NCBI RefSeq assembly: GCF_002891535.1
Contig: NZ_PDZR01000009.1
Location: 1 to 64,000 of the forward strand
DNA from: Methylocella silvestris
GTDB taxonomy: Bacteria; Pseudomonadota; Alphaproteobacteria; Rhizobiales; Beijerinckiaceae
Length of the DNA stretch: 64,000 bases
Direction of reading: 5' to 3'
This document shows positions 35,222-43,501 of this stretch, in pieces. The notes under the pieces are model-generated. The model saw nothing but the letters and a program-made list of their open reading frames with translations, was not told the DNA's origin and searched no databases. Each line of letters opens with the position of its first letter. Position 1 is the stretch's first letter. A program made the position numbers and the translations under genes.

Positions 35222-36186
35222 GCGAGACGGCTCTGAGCATCAACACGCTGACCGGACGTCTTGTCGACGCGATGATCGCCGACGCGGCGAAATTGCGCGT
35301 CATCGTCACCAAGGGCGCGCGCGGCGAGACCATCATCGACGCCGGAAAATCCGCCCGCGGCGGAATCGAGGCGGGCTTGCGCCTCGCCGAGATTTGCCTT
35401 GGCGGGCTTGGAACCGTCACCTTGTCGCCCACCGGCGAAAATCCGAACTGGCCGTTTGAAATCTCCGTGCGCTCAACCGATCCGGTGATCGCCTGCCTCG
35501 CCAGCCAATATGCCGGCTGGGCGCTGTCGCATGGCGAAGGCAAGGGATCCTTCTTCGCGCTGGGCTCGGGCCCCGCCCGCGCGCTCGCCTGCAAGGAGCC
35601 GCTATTCCAGGATCTCGCCTATCGCGACGCGGCGACCAGAGCCACGCTGGTGCTCGAGAGCGACCGGCCGCCGCCGCCGGAAGTCACCGACAAGGTCGCT
35701 AGCGCCTGCGGCGTCAGCCCGGAAAATCTCGCCTTCATCTACGCGCCGACGCAGAGCCTCGCCGGCAGCGTGCAGGTGGTCGCCCGCGTGCTCGAAGTCG
35801 CGCTGCACAAGGCGCATGAGCTGCATTTCCCGCTCGAGCGGATCGTCGACGGCCTCGCCTGCGCGCCTTTGTCGCCGCCCCATCCCGATTTCGTCGAGGC
35901 GATGGGCCGCACCAATGACGCGATCATCTATGCCGGCCGGATCCAGCTCTTCGTCACCGGGCCGGCCGACGACGCCAAGGCGCTGGCGGAACAATTGCCG
36001 AGCAAGAACTCGCGCGATCATGGCCGCCCTTTCGCCGAGATTTTCAAGGCCAACAAGGGGGATTTCTACGCCATCGACCCGATGCTGTTCAGCCCGGCCG
36101 AAGCGATCGTCACCTCGGTCGACAGCGGCCGGACCTTCCGCGCCGGCAAGATCGAAAACGCCCTGCTTGATGCCTGCTTCTCCTAA
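35218..36186 (+). CDS. mch: Methenyl-tetrahydromethanopterin cyclohydrolase Mch
   Basis: Mch (322 residues) hydrolyses methenyl-H4MPT to N5-formyl-H4MPT, the third step of the pathway. The GTG start overlaps the previous stop (GTGA) and has GGGGGGAG upstream. Family markers are [88 protein letters not shown] and [15 protein letters not shown]. Length and sequence fit the bacterial enzymes. The following ATP-grasp gene starts within its last codons, so expression is coupled. Confidence 0.96.
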   Translation: MSETALSINTLTGRLVDAMIADAAKLRVIVTKGARGETIIDAGKSARGGIEAGLRLAEICLGGLGTVTLSPTGENPNWPFEISVRSTDPVIACLASQYAGWALSHGEGKGSFFALGSGPARALACKEPLFQDLAYRDAATRATLVLESDRPPPPEVTDKVASACGVSPENLAFIYAPTQSLAGSVQVVARVLEVALHKAHELHFPLERIVDGLACAPLSPPHPDFVEAMGRTNDAIIYAGRIQLFVTGPADDAKALAEQLPSKNSRDHGRPFAEIFKANKGDFYAIDPMLFSPAEAIVTSVDSGRTFRAGKIENALLDACFS

Positions 36187-37135
36187 AGCAGCGCTTCTTT
36201 CACCCGATGCGCTAAAAATCGCGATCGCGGTCGATCTTTACGACTGGCACGCGCGCGATCTGACCGCGGCCTTCACCCGCGCCGGCGTCCTCGCGACGCC
36301 GATAAGGCTGGCGCAATGCGGGTTCGATACGCAGCGCAAACATGGCCTGGTCATCCACGGCTTCGGGACGGACCTGCCTGACGCGGTCTTCGTCCGCGCC
36401 ATCGGTTCGGGCTCGTTCGAGAGCGTGACACTACGCCTCAGCGTGCTGCACGCCTTGCGCGATCTCGGCGTTCCGGTCGCCAATCCCGCCCGCGCGGTGG
36501 AAATCTGCGTCGACAAGGCGGCGACGAGTTTTGCGCTGGCGCACGCCAAAATTCCGACGCCGCCGACATGGGCCGCCCAATCGACGGATGCGGCGCGGAA
36601 AATCCTGCGTCGCGAGATATCGCGCGGGCCTCTCGTCTTAAAGCCGCTGTTCGGCGCGCAGGGTTTTGGCTTGAGGCTGATCCACAGCGAGGACGATCTG
36701 CCGCCGATCGAGGCGGTAGAATATGTCTATTATCTGCAGCGCTTCGTTGGACCACGTAAAGACGTCTATTCCGACATGCGGTTTTTCGTCTCGGACGGCG
36801 AAGTGATCGGCGCCATGATCCGGCGCGCCGCGAACTGGATCACCAACATCAAGCTTGGCGCGCGGCCGGAATGGCTCGAGCCGGACGACGACTTGACCGC
36901 GCTGGCGTTGCGCGCTTCTGCCGCCGTCGGCGCGCAATTTTCCGGCGTCGACATTATTCTCGACGCCGACGGCGCGCCGCAAGTGTTGGAAGTCAACAGC
37001 ATGCCGGGCTGGCGCGGGCTTCAGAAAGTGGCGCCTTTTTGCATCGCCGACCGGCTCGTCCGCGATTTTCTAAAGCATGCCGGACGGGCGCCTGTAGAAG
37101 AGGCGCCAGCATCGAGCGTCGAGCGCGTCGCATGA
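36170..37135 (+). CDS. RimK-type ATP-grasp ligase of the C1 cluster
   Basis: A protein of 321 residues starting [20 protein letters not shown] at an ATG inside the 3' end of mch (17-base overlap). Features are [33 protein letters not shown], the RimK-like [37 protein letters not shown], and the terminal [20 protein letters not shown] metal-binding end. RimK/MptN relatives add glutamates to cofactors. Bacterial methylofuran carries a polyglutamate chain, so glutamylation of that cofactor is a reasonable guess. It is followed by an ATGA overlap into the CitG-like gene. Confidence 0.82.
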   Translation: MPASPKAALLSPDALKIAIAVDLYDWHARDLTAAFTRAGVLATPIRLAQCGFDTQRKHGLVIHGFGTDLPDAVFVRAIGSGSFESVTLRLSVLHALRDLGVPVANPARAVEICVDKAATSFALAHAKIPTPPTWAAQSTDAARKILRREISRGPLVLKPLFGAQGFGLRLIHSEDDLPPIEAVEYVYYLQRFVGPRKDVYSDMRFFVSDGEVIGAMIRRAANWITNIKLGARPEWLEPDDDLTALALRASAAVGAQFSGVDIILDADGAPQVLEVNSMPGWRGLQKVAPFCIADRLVRDFLKHAGRAPVEEAPASSVERVA

Positions 37136-38067
37136 TCGCAGCGCAACAGAGCGACGCCGCCTCTGCCGCGCGTCACGCGGCTATAAAAAAAGCTTTCATC
37201 ACATCCTGCCGCGATGAGGTGGAGGCGCCGAAACCCGGCAATGTGCATGTCTTCAGCGAGGGACATGGCATGACGGTTGAGCAGTTTCTGCGCAGCGCGG
37301 ACGCCGCCGCCGCGCCGCTCTGCGCGCCGGGCGCGGCTGTAGGCGCGCGTATTCTTGGCGCGGTGGAAGCGACCTTCGCGCGTGTCGGCCTCAATACCAA
37401 TCTCGGCATCATCTTGTTATGCGCGCCTCTCGCCGCGGCCGCGGAGTTTTCGCGGACGGCTGTTGCGCCCTGTGACGCCGCCAGTGACATTACCGTGACG
37501 AGAGAGGACGCGCTTGCCGCCGCGCTCGAGGCGACGCTCGTAAAGCTCAGCCGCGACGACGCGCAATCGGCTTTCGCCGCGATCGTGATCGCCTCGCCGG
37601 GCGGTCTTGGCGCCGCGTCCCGGCACGACGTTCGGGCCCCGGCGCAAACGACGCTGCTTGATGCAATGCGGGAGGCGGCCCCCCGCGACGCCATAGCACG
37701 GCAATACGCGAACGGCTTTGCCGACGTGTTCGGCCTCGGGCTGCGCGCGCTTGCTGCAGCGCGCGGAAAAGGCTGGGGCGCGCCTTGGCTCGCCGTAGCC
37801 GTGTACCTTGATTTTCTTGCGGAATTTCCAGATAGCCACATCGCCCGCAAATATGGGATCGAGGCGGCGGAAGCGGTGCGGGACGAGGCTGCGCCGCTGC
37901 GCGACGCATTCGCCGTCAGTGTCGATCCGGCGAATTTTCGCCAAAATCTTCTCGCATTCGACCGCAGCCTGAAGGTTGCCGGCCGCAATCCGGGCACCAG
38001 CGCGGACCTGACCGTGGCAACCCTTTTTGCCAATCGGCTAATCAATCTTGATTACGCGCGGCAATAA
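37132..38067 (+). CDS. Triphosphoribosyl-dephospho-CoA synthase-like (CitG family) protein
   Basis: A protein of 311 residues. ATG at 37132 overlaps the upstream stop. CitG-family features are SCRDEVEAPKPGNVHVFSEG, a variant of the P-K-P-G motif, then GLNTNLGIILLCAPLAAAA and the late DRSLKVAGRNPGTSADLTVA. Classical CitG makes the citrate lyase prosthetic group precursor from ATP and dephospho-CoA. Homologues sit in methylotroph C1 clusters, where the substrate is unknown but a phosphoribosyl transfer for H4MPT or methylofuran is plausible. No citrate lyase genes are nearby. A ~150-base gap to fae follows. Confidence 0.85.
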   Translation: MIAAQQSDAASAARHAAIKKAFITSCRDEVEAPKPGNVHVFSEGHGMTVEQFLRSADAAAAPLCAPGAAVGARILGAVEATFARVGLNTNLGIILLCAPLAAAAEFSRTAVAPCDAASDITVTREDALAAALEATLVKLSRDDAQSAFAAIVIASPGGLGAASRHDVRAPAQTTLLDAMREAAPRDAIARQYANGFADVFGLGLRALAAARGKGWGAPWLAVAVYLDFLAEFPDSHIARKYGIEAAEAVRDEAAPLRDAFAVSVDPANFRQNLLAFDRSLKVAGRNPGTSADLTVATLFANRLINLDYARQ

Positions 38068-38218
38068 TGGTTGAGTGCGCGCCAGCGGACCAGTGCCGCT
38101 TCTATCCGGCTAACCGGCCCGGCGAAGATGGGCGCTGAGAACAAGGATTGAGTTCATTTTCTGCTGATTTCTTCGATAGCAATCTACGAAGGAAGTCTCA
38201 ATGGGAGGGTTTTTTAAC

Positions 38219-38728
38219 GTGACCAAGATCAACAAACTGCTGGTTGGCGAATCGCTCGTCGGCGAAGGCAATGAAGTCGCCCACATCGACCTGCTCATCG
38301 GACCGCGCGGCAGCGCCGCCGAAACGGCCTTCGCGAACGCGCTGGTCAACAACAAGGACGGCTTCACCTCCCTGCTCGCCGTCGTCGCTCCGAACCTGCT
38401 CGCGAAGCCCGCGACCGTCATGTTCAACAAGGTGACGATCAAGAACGCGACCCAGGCCGTCCAGATGTTCGGCCCGGCCCAGCGCGGCGTCGCCAAGGCT
38501 GTCGCAGATAGCGTCGCCGACGGCGTTATCCCGATCCAGGAAGCCAACGATATCTTCATCTCGGTTGGCGTCTTCATCCATTGGGAAGCCAAGGACGACC
38601 AGAAGATCCAGGACTACAACTATCAGGCCACGAAGGAAGCGATCGCCCGCGCCGTCGCCGGCGAGCCGAGCCCGCAAACCGTCGTCGAACAGCGCAACAC
38701 GGCCAAGCACCCCTTCGCGCCGAACTAA
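38219..38728 (+). CDS. fae: Formaldehyde-activating enzyme Fae
   Basis: Fae (169 residues) condenses formaldehyde with H4MPT to methylene-H4MPT, the entry step. The hallmark block is [20 protein letters not shown], then [37 protein letters not shown] and [20 protein letters not shown] at 38219 aligns with the usual start (M-x-K-I) and has GGAGGG upstream. An ATG at 38201 with its own purine-rich site would add six residues (MGGFFN), so both starts are possible. The gene has its own upstream spacer and probably its own promoter, as expected for an abundant enzyme. Confidence 0.96.
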   Translation: MTKINKLLVGESLVGEGNEVAHIDLLIGPRGSAAETAFANALVNNKDGFTSLLAVVAPNLLAKPATVMFNKVTIKNATQAVQMFGPAQRGVAKAVADSVADGVIPIQEANDIFISVGVFIHWEAKDDQKIQDYNYQATKEAIARAVAGEPSPQTVVEQRNTAKHPFAPN

Positions 38729-38987
38729 GCAACGGGTCCGGCACAGAACGCATCTCCCCGCCTGTCCGCCGCAAGGCCGGACAGTTGATCCGAACCCCGC
38801 ATCGTCGGATTGAGTTGCAGGTTTAATCTTCAGAACGCCCACGGCCCTTCAGCTGCGATCATTCTGTCGAGGAGAGGAGCGCGCGATCCCGTTTGGCGCG
38901 CGCTTCATGCGTTGAAGCAAAACCCTGATGAGCGGCGCGCGATCTGCCTGAAGACGCGCCGTTCAGCAGGCGTCGGACAAAAAGCGT

Positions 38988-39012
38988 AAAGGGATCCTCA
39001 AAGGATCCCTTT
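38988..39012. terminator. Hairpin at the 3' end of the HisA-like gene
   Basis: AAAGGGATCC (38988-38997) pairs with GGATCCCTTT (39003-39012) around a 5-base loop. The stem includes the last codons of the HisA-like gene. On the minus strand it is followed by ACGCTTTTTG, so it can end leftward transcription. The rightward fae transcript would also meet the stem but has no T-run. Confidence 0.6.
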
Positions 39013-39711
39013 CGCCATAATCGGGGCGGCAAGCTCCTGGCTGGTCAGCTGACCGTCATGCAAGGCCGAGGCGACCAGCGCGCCATCGACGCCCGCGCGA
39101 TCCAGAGCGGCAAGATCCTCGGTCCCACGGACGCCGCCAGCGGCATAGACCTTTCTGTCGGATAGGGCCTTCAGGGAGGCGATCCGGCTGAGATCCGGTC
39201 CGGCATTGGCGCCGATGCGCCCCAAAGTCATGGCGATGACGCGCGAGGGCCAGATATGTTGCGCCGAAAGCAACGCCTCAGGTCCGATAAATGTTTCGCC
39301 GCGGAAATCGAGCGAAAGAATAATCCGCTCTTCATCTTTCAGGATCTCGAGCGTCGCCGAGCTCCCCAATGTTTCCGTTCCGAGCACCAGAGTGGCGCGC
39401 TTATGCCGCAGCAGCCAGGATCTCGCCTCGCCCGCGTCCTTCACGCCGGCGTCCACCCAAAAGCCGACCTGAGGAAACGCTTCTTCGAGAGAAAAAAGCA
39501 CATCCTCATGGTCGCCGCGCGCGTCGATCGCGTTGAGGTCGGCGATATAGATCGTGGCGAAAGGATGCAGGGACAAAAGGCCTGCGACAATATCGGCCGG
39601 GCCGCTTGTTGCGGCGAGGCGGCTCTCGATCGGCGCGTAAAACTCGCGACGGCCGAGGCGCGCCCGCACCACCGCGCCATCCTTCAGGTCGATGACGGGA
39701 ATAACTTCCAT
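38998..39711 (-). CDS. HisA-like (beta/alpha)8 protein of the C1 cluster
   Basis: A protein of 237 residues related to HisA/HisF. ATG at 39711 has GGAG eight bases upstream; a TTG two codons earlier is less likely. Evidence: MEVIPVIDLKDGAVVRARLG with the HisA first-strand Asp, FATIYIADLNAIDARGDHE, VLGTETLGSS, ILSLDFRGETFIG with a second Asp, and VYAAGGVRGTEDLAALDRAG. Such proteins accompany H4MPT genes in archaea and methylotrophs rather than his operons. The reaction is unknown to me; a sugar-phosphate isomerase role in cofactor synthesis is inference. It is divergent from the MfnF-like gene with ~100 bases between them. Confidence 0.82.
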   Translation of the reverse strand: MEVIPVIDLKDGAVVRARLGRREFYAPIESRLAATSGPADIVAGLLSLHPFATIYIADLNAIDARGDHEDVLFSLEEAFPQVGFWVDAGVKDAGEARSWLLRHKRATLVLGTETLGSSATLEILKDEERIILSLDFRGETFIGPEALLSAQHIWPSRVIAMTLGRIGANAGPDLSRIASLKALSDRKVYAAGGVRGTEDLAALDRAGVDGALVASALHDGQLTSQELAAPIMAKGIL

Positions 39712-39810
39712 ACTCAAGCTCCGCTCTTACATTCACGATAAAGTGCAAGCCATCCGCGACTTTTCTAAGATCATCTTAACTTTTTCTCGTTTTTGTATAT
39801 GTGCGGCGCA

Positions 39811-40848
39811 ATGCAGGACATCATCGGCTGGGACATAGGCGGCGCGCATTTGAAAGCCGCCCGCGCGCAGGACGGCGTCATTACCGCGGCGGCGCAGATC
39901 CCCTGCCCGCTCTGGCTCGGCCTCGCCGAGCTCGACCGCGCTTTCGCGCAGGCCTTCCAGGCGGTCGGCCGCGCCGAAATCAATATCGTCACCATGACGG
40001 GCGAGCTCTCCGACGCTTTTGCGACGCGCGCCGAAGGCGTCGCAGGCGTGGCGGCGATCGCGCAGCGGCTGCTCGCGCCCGGCCGCGTCCTGCTTTATGC
40101 AGCGCGGGCGGGCCTGATCGAGGCTTCCCGGGCGAGCCTCTTTGCCGCCGACATCGGCTCCGTCAATTGGCACGCAAGCGCGGCGCTGACCGGCGCGCGT
40201 TTTCGCGACGCCCTCCTCATCGATATGGGATCGACGACGACCGACGTGATTCCTGTCGCGGATCACGTGCCGGCGAGTCTTGGCCGCACGGACGCCGAGC
40301 GGCTGGCGCATGGCGAACTCGTCTATACCGGCCTGACGCGGACATTTCTGATGGCCGGACCGAAACGCGTTCCCTTCCGCGGCGGCTGGACGGCCCTGAT
40401 GAATGAATGGTTTGCCGACATGGCCGACGTCAATCGGGTCCTGCTGCGCTTGCCCGAAGGCGCCGACACAATGGATACGTCGGACGGACGCGACAAAAGC
40501 GTCGACGCCTCCTGCGCCAGGCTGGCGCGGATGATCGGCATGGACGCGCCCGATGCGGATGAGGCGGCATGGCGCCGGCTCGCCGGCTTTTTCGCCGAAG
40601 CGCAGCTGCGCGAGATCATGGACGCCGCCTGCCTTGTGCTTTCGCGCGGCGACGTCGGCGAGGACGCCCCTGTTGTCGGCGCCGGCGTCGGACGCGCCAG
40701 CGTCATGGAGATCGCGCGGCGGCTTGGCCGGAGCTTCGTCGCCTTCGACACGCTGATCGAGGCGACGCCGCAGGCGCTGGAAAAAGCCGCCGATTGCGCG
40801 CCGGCGGCGGCGATCGCGCTGATCGCCGCGCGTCAGTTTTCGGCGTAG
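39811..40848 (+). CDS. MfnF-like hydantoinase/oxoprolinase-fold protein (methylofuran synthesis candidate)
   Basis: A protein of ~345 residues of the ASKHA fold. ATG at 39811 (MQDIIGWDIGGAHLKAARAQ) was chosen; 39793 is a possible longer start. The phosphate-1 loop GWDIGGAHLKAA and phosphate-2 loop LLIDMGSTTTDVIPV are clear, with VVGAGVGRASVMEIARRLG near the C-terminus. Archaeal homologues are MfnF, which joins the furan pyrophosphate to the glutamyl-tyramine moiety in methanofuran. An equivalent step in bacterial methylofuran is likely by analogy. Its 3' end overlaps the convergent DUF447 gene by 16 bases. Confidence 0.8.
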   Translation: MQDIIGWDIGGAHLKAARAQDGVITAAAQIPCPLWLGLAELDRAFAQAFQAVGRAEINIVTMTGELSDAFATRAEGVAGVAAIAQRLLAPGRVLLYAARAGLIEASRASLFAADIGSVNWHASAALTGARFRDALLIDMGSTTTDVIPVADHVPASLGRTDAERLAHGELVYTGLTRTFLMAGPKRVPFRGGWTALMNEWFADMADVNRVLLRLPEGADTMDTSDGRDKSVDASCARLARMIGMDAPDADEAAWRRLAGFFAEAQLREIMDAACLVLSRGDVGEDAPVVGAGVGRASVMEIARRLGRSFVAFDTLIEATPQALEKAADCAPAAAIALIAARQFSA

Positions 40849-41390
40849 AACCGGTCGCGCGCCGCGATCAGCCAGGACCACGCCTCGCGCTCGTCCGGCC
40901 CCGCCGTCTTCTCAATGGCGATCGAAAGATAGGCGAGCTCGCCGTCGATTTTTTCGCGCGGCAGCATGTTGAGCCGCGTAATTAATACCGCGCCCTCGAG
41001 CACGGCGTTTTTGGCGCGGTTCAACCCTTCAAACGGCGCATGCGTTTCGACGCTCGCAACACGGCAGCGGAAGCGCGGGCGTTGAATATGATCCTCGACA
41101 TCGATCACCGTCAGTTGCGCATGTGCGAGCGCGCCGGCGAGCCGGGGCGGGCGCCCCTCGATCGTTTTCTGCAGCGGCCAGTCGCGCCGCCCCGTGACAA
41201 GGCCGGCGAAGACGCGGGCGTCGTCGATGTAGTTGGCGACGGCGAAGGGGACCGCCTTGAGATTGTCAAGGGTCGTTGACGGGCGGAACGGCGCAAGAAT
41301 CCACCCCTCCCCATCGGCGATCGCGCCGAGCGGGGCGAGATGCGGCGCGCCGGAGACGTTCATCGTGGTAACGACGACTTCGCGGATCAT
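40833..41390 (-). CDS. DUF447 family protein (flavin-reductase-like split barrel)
   Basis: A protein of 185 residues starting MIREVVVTTMNVSGAPHLAP. It matches the DUF447 pattern: a split-barrel start, GWILAPFRPSTTLDNLKA, then FAVANYIDDARVFAGLVTGR, and ETHAPFEGLNRAKNAVLEG. Related proteins bind FMN. DUF447 genes are regular companions of H4MPT genes in archaea and methylotrophs; the role is unknown. It ends the leftward operon of MfnB-FolB fusion, kinase, DHPS-like and DUF447 genes, 31 bases after the DHPS-like stop. Confidence 0.85.
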   Translation of the reverse strand: MIREVVVTTMNVSGAPHLAPLGAIADGEGWILAPFRPSTTLDNLKAVPFAVANYIDDARVFAGLVTGRRDWPLQKTIEGRPPRLAGALAHAQLTVIDVEDHIQRPRFRCRVASVETHAPFEGLNRAKNAVLEGAVLITRLNMLPREKIDGELAYLSIAIEKTAGPDEREAWSWLIAARDRFYAEN

Positions 41391-41421
41391 GTTCGTTCCG
41401 CCGGCGGAATTAGCGCGCCCG

Positions 41422-42816
41422 TCATGGCTCCTCCTTGCGCCGCAGCGTGTGTCCGGCCTCGCGTAGCCGGTCGCGCTCCTCTTCCGGCCGGTCCGCGCCG
41501 ACGCCCCAATCGATCAGATCGTCCTGCGCATAGCGTTTGCCAAGCGCAAAAGCGATCTCGGCCTTGGTGAGTTCGGCGCCAAGATAGAAGGCGTGCGGGC
41601 CGTCCGCCTCGACGCCGAGTTTGGGAAATAAGGAGAAAGCGTCTTTCGCTATATGATGACCGTCACGATTGTAGATATGCACGCCGTCGACCGCTGTTGC
41701 GATACGGAAATTCTTGTCGCGCACATCGCCGGCAAGCTCGGCGATTTCTTCCGGCGTCGCGGCAAAGGGCGTTTTGTCGTGGAGTTGCAGCAGCGCCGTC
41801 CCATAGCCTTTCGGCAGCGAATTATCGGCTCGCGCCGCAAACATCATGCGCCGCACGGCATCATGCTCCTCGATGGTGCGCCTTGTATGCTGGCTGACCT
41901 GGACAGTCAGCACATTACGGATATTCAGCTCGGAACAAATGCCGATGAGCGCTCCCGTGAGACCGCCGGAATCAACCTCCGTCAACTCCGTCAGATTGCC
42001 CGTGCCCATCATCATCTCGACTTCCGGCAACCGTCGCCGCGTCGCGACATAGCGAGCGATCGAGTCGGCAAAACCAAAATGGATCGGATCCAGAATCGGA
42101 TCGACGATATAGGCCAGGCCGCGCCGGTCGGCGGCTTCCGCGGCGCGGACCAGCGAGTCGATGTCATGCAGCGGCGAGCCGACGAGAATCGGCGTCGTCC
42201 CTGTGTCATCGGCGATGTCGAGAGCGTTTTCGTCGAGGCTCAAAAGGAAGTCCGCGCCGGCCTTTGCGCCGCGCCGCAATTCGTCATGATCGAAGGAATC
42301 GACGCTGACGCGAACGCCCGCCGCCTTGAGCGCCTGCACGGCTTCCTCAAGATGGGGAAAGGGCGTGTCCGGCAGGCTGCCAAGATCAATCACATCGGCG
42401 CCGGCGCGCCGCAGTTTTTCCGCCCGCGCCAACAGCGCTTCGATCGACAGGGCGGAGGCGTCGACGACCTCGGCGAAGATGCGGATGTCGAACCGCGACA
42501 GGTCAGGCGCGAGGCCGCCGCGGCCGAGATAGACGGGAAGATCGCTGATCTCGTCGGGCCCGCGCGTCACAGGAACGCCAAGCTCCTTTGACAGCGCCGC
42601 AAGATCGCCGCGAAACCGGCCGGGCAGGATGATCCGATCGGCGTTGAGCGGTCGCGGCAGGCGCCGTAGCAAGATCGCCTCGGTCATCAAGGCCGCAACC
42701 TTGACGCCGATATTGACGATATCCCAGTCAAACGGCGTCGCCCCCAGCGAGCGCATCATCCGCTCAAGGCGCGGATAGGCGAGATGGCCGGTGACGAACA
42801 AAAAGCGTTCGCTCAT
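41422..42816 (-). CDS. Dihydropteroate synthase-like protein (H4MPT pathway)
   Basis: A protein of 464 residues of the DHPS-related family seen in archaea and methylotrophs. A ~140-residue N-terminal domain (MSERFLFVTGHLAYPRLERM) precedes a TIM barrel with GADVIDLGSLPDTPF, VRVSVDSFDHDELRRG, GLAYIVDPILDPIHFGF and MMMGTGNLTELTEVDS. The expected reaction couples a pterin pyrophosphate with beta-RFAP, giving the dihydromethanopterin skeleton. The C-terminus (~380-464) is an extra domain found in this subfamily. It lies 43 bases after the amino-acid-kinase gene in the leftward operon. Confidence 0.88.
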   Translation of the reverse strand: MSERFLFVTGHLAYPRLERMMRSLGATPFDWDIVNIGVKVAALMTEAILLRRLPRPLNADRIILPGRFRGDLAALSKELGVPVTRGPDEISDLPVYLGRGGLAPDLSRFDIRIFAEVVDASALSIEALLARAEKLRRAGADVIDLGSLPDTPFPHLEEAVQALKAAGVRVSVDSFDHDELRRGAKAGADFLLSLDENALDIADDTGTTPILVGSPLHDIDSLVRAAEAADRRGLAYIVDPILDPIHFGFADSIARYVATRRRLPEVEMMMGTGNLTELTEVDSGGLTGALIGICSELNIRNVLTVQVSQHTRRTIEEHDAVRRMMFAARADNSLPKGYGTALLQLHDKTPFAATPEEIAELAGDVRDKNFRIATAVDGVHIYNRDGHHIAKDAFSLFPKLGVEADGPHAFYLGAELTKAEIAFALGKRYAQDDLIDWGVGADRPEEERDRLREAGHTLRRKEEP

Positions 42817-42859
42817 GGCGGGGCGCCCCCGGCGCCGCCGGACGAAAGGGCGCGCGCGC

Positions 42860-43501
42860 TCATGCGGCGGCCGGTCCGGCGCTGATCGCTTCGCAAGTGA
42901 TCCTCACGCCGGGCGTCACGCCGCTCGAAAAATTCTTGCGCGCGCCCGGAAGCGCTTGCGGTCCCGCGATAAAGACGCAAGCCCGGCTTTGCGCCGCGAA
43001 ATGGGGAAACAGCGGATCGACGACGCCGTCTTCCGCAAGCCCGCGCGCGGACGCCAGCGCCCCGACATCGCGGGATTTGATGAGCAGAATTTCGCGCGCC
43101 GCCAGCTCTCCGGCGAGCCAGGCCGCAAGCGAATCCGAGGTCATGTCCCAGGATGGCGGAATCTCGGCCGCCGCCAGCACCATGGTCGAGGGCAGCCAGA
43201 CCGGAATGCGATTTCTGGCCAGCGCCGCCGCTATGTCGTCCCGCGTCGCGGCAAGCGCGAAGCGATCCTGCCGCGCGGCGACGATGATTGCGTATTGCTC
43301 CATCGCCAGCAGCGCCAGCCGATGCGCCGTCGCCTCATCAAAGCCCATGCCCTTCTGCGCGGCCCGGACAGCGCCGGCGAAGGGTCCCCCGCCTGTGACG
43401 AGGATGAGACGCCGCGTCGAGGCGCAGAGCGCCGCCAGCCAGGCGTCGCGCTGAGGCGAGCCCGCAAGGCTCCCGCCGAGCTTGGCGACGATCGGGCTCA
43501 A
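42860..43501 (-). CDS. Amino-acid-kinase-family protein, MfnE-like
   Basis: A protein of 213 residues. The TTG start at 43501 overlaps the stop of the fusion gene (TTGA) and is preceded by GAGGAG. Kinase features are IVAKLGGSLAGSPQ, LILVTGGGPFAGAVRAAQ, WDMTSDSLAAWLAGEL and ILLIKSRDVG. Archaeal MfnE of this fold phosphorylates aminomethylfuran phosphate to the pyrophosphate used by MfnF. With an MfnB domain upstream and an MfnF-like gene nearby, a methylofuran role is the best reading. Assignment rests on fold and context. Confidence 0.82.
   Translation of the reverse strand: MSPIVAKLGGSLAGSPQRDAWLAALCASTRRLILVTGGGPFAGAVRAAQKGMGFDEATAHRLALLAMEQYAIIVAARQDRFALAATRDDIAAALARNRIPVWLPSTMVLAAAEIPPSWDMTSDSLAAWLAGELAAREILLIKSRDVGALASARGLAEDGVVDPLFPHFAAQSRACVFIAGPQALPGARKNFSSGVTPGVRITCEAISAGPAAA

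Noticed and set aside
37132-38067. CitG-like gene considered as part of a citrate lyase operon
   Set aside because: No citC, D, E, F or X genes occur nearby; all neighbours belong to the H4MPT pathway.
38762-38790. Small CTGTCCG/CGGACAG stem after fae considered as its terminator
   Set aside because: The stem is only seven bases and lacks a T-run; the stronger hairpin at 38988-39012 is the better candidate.
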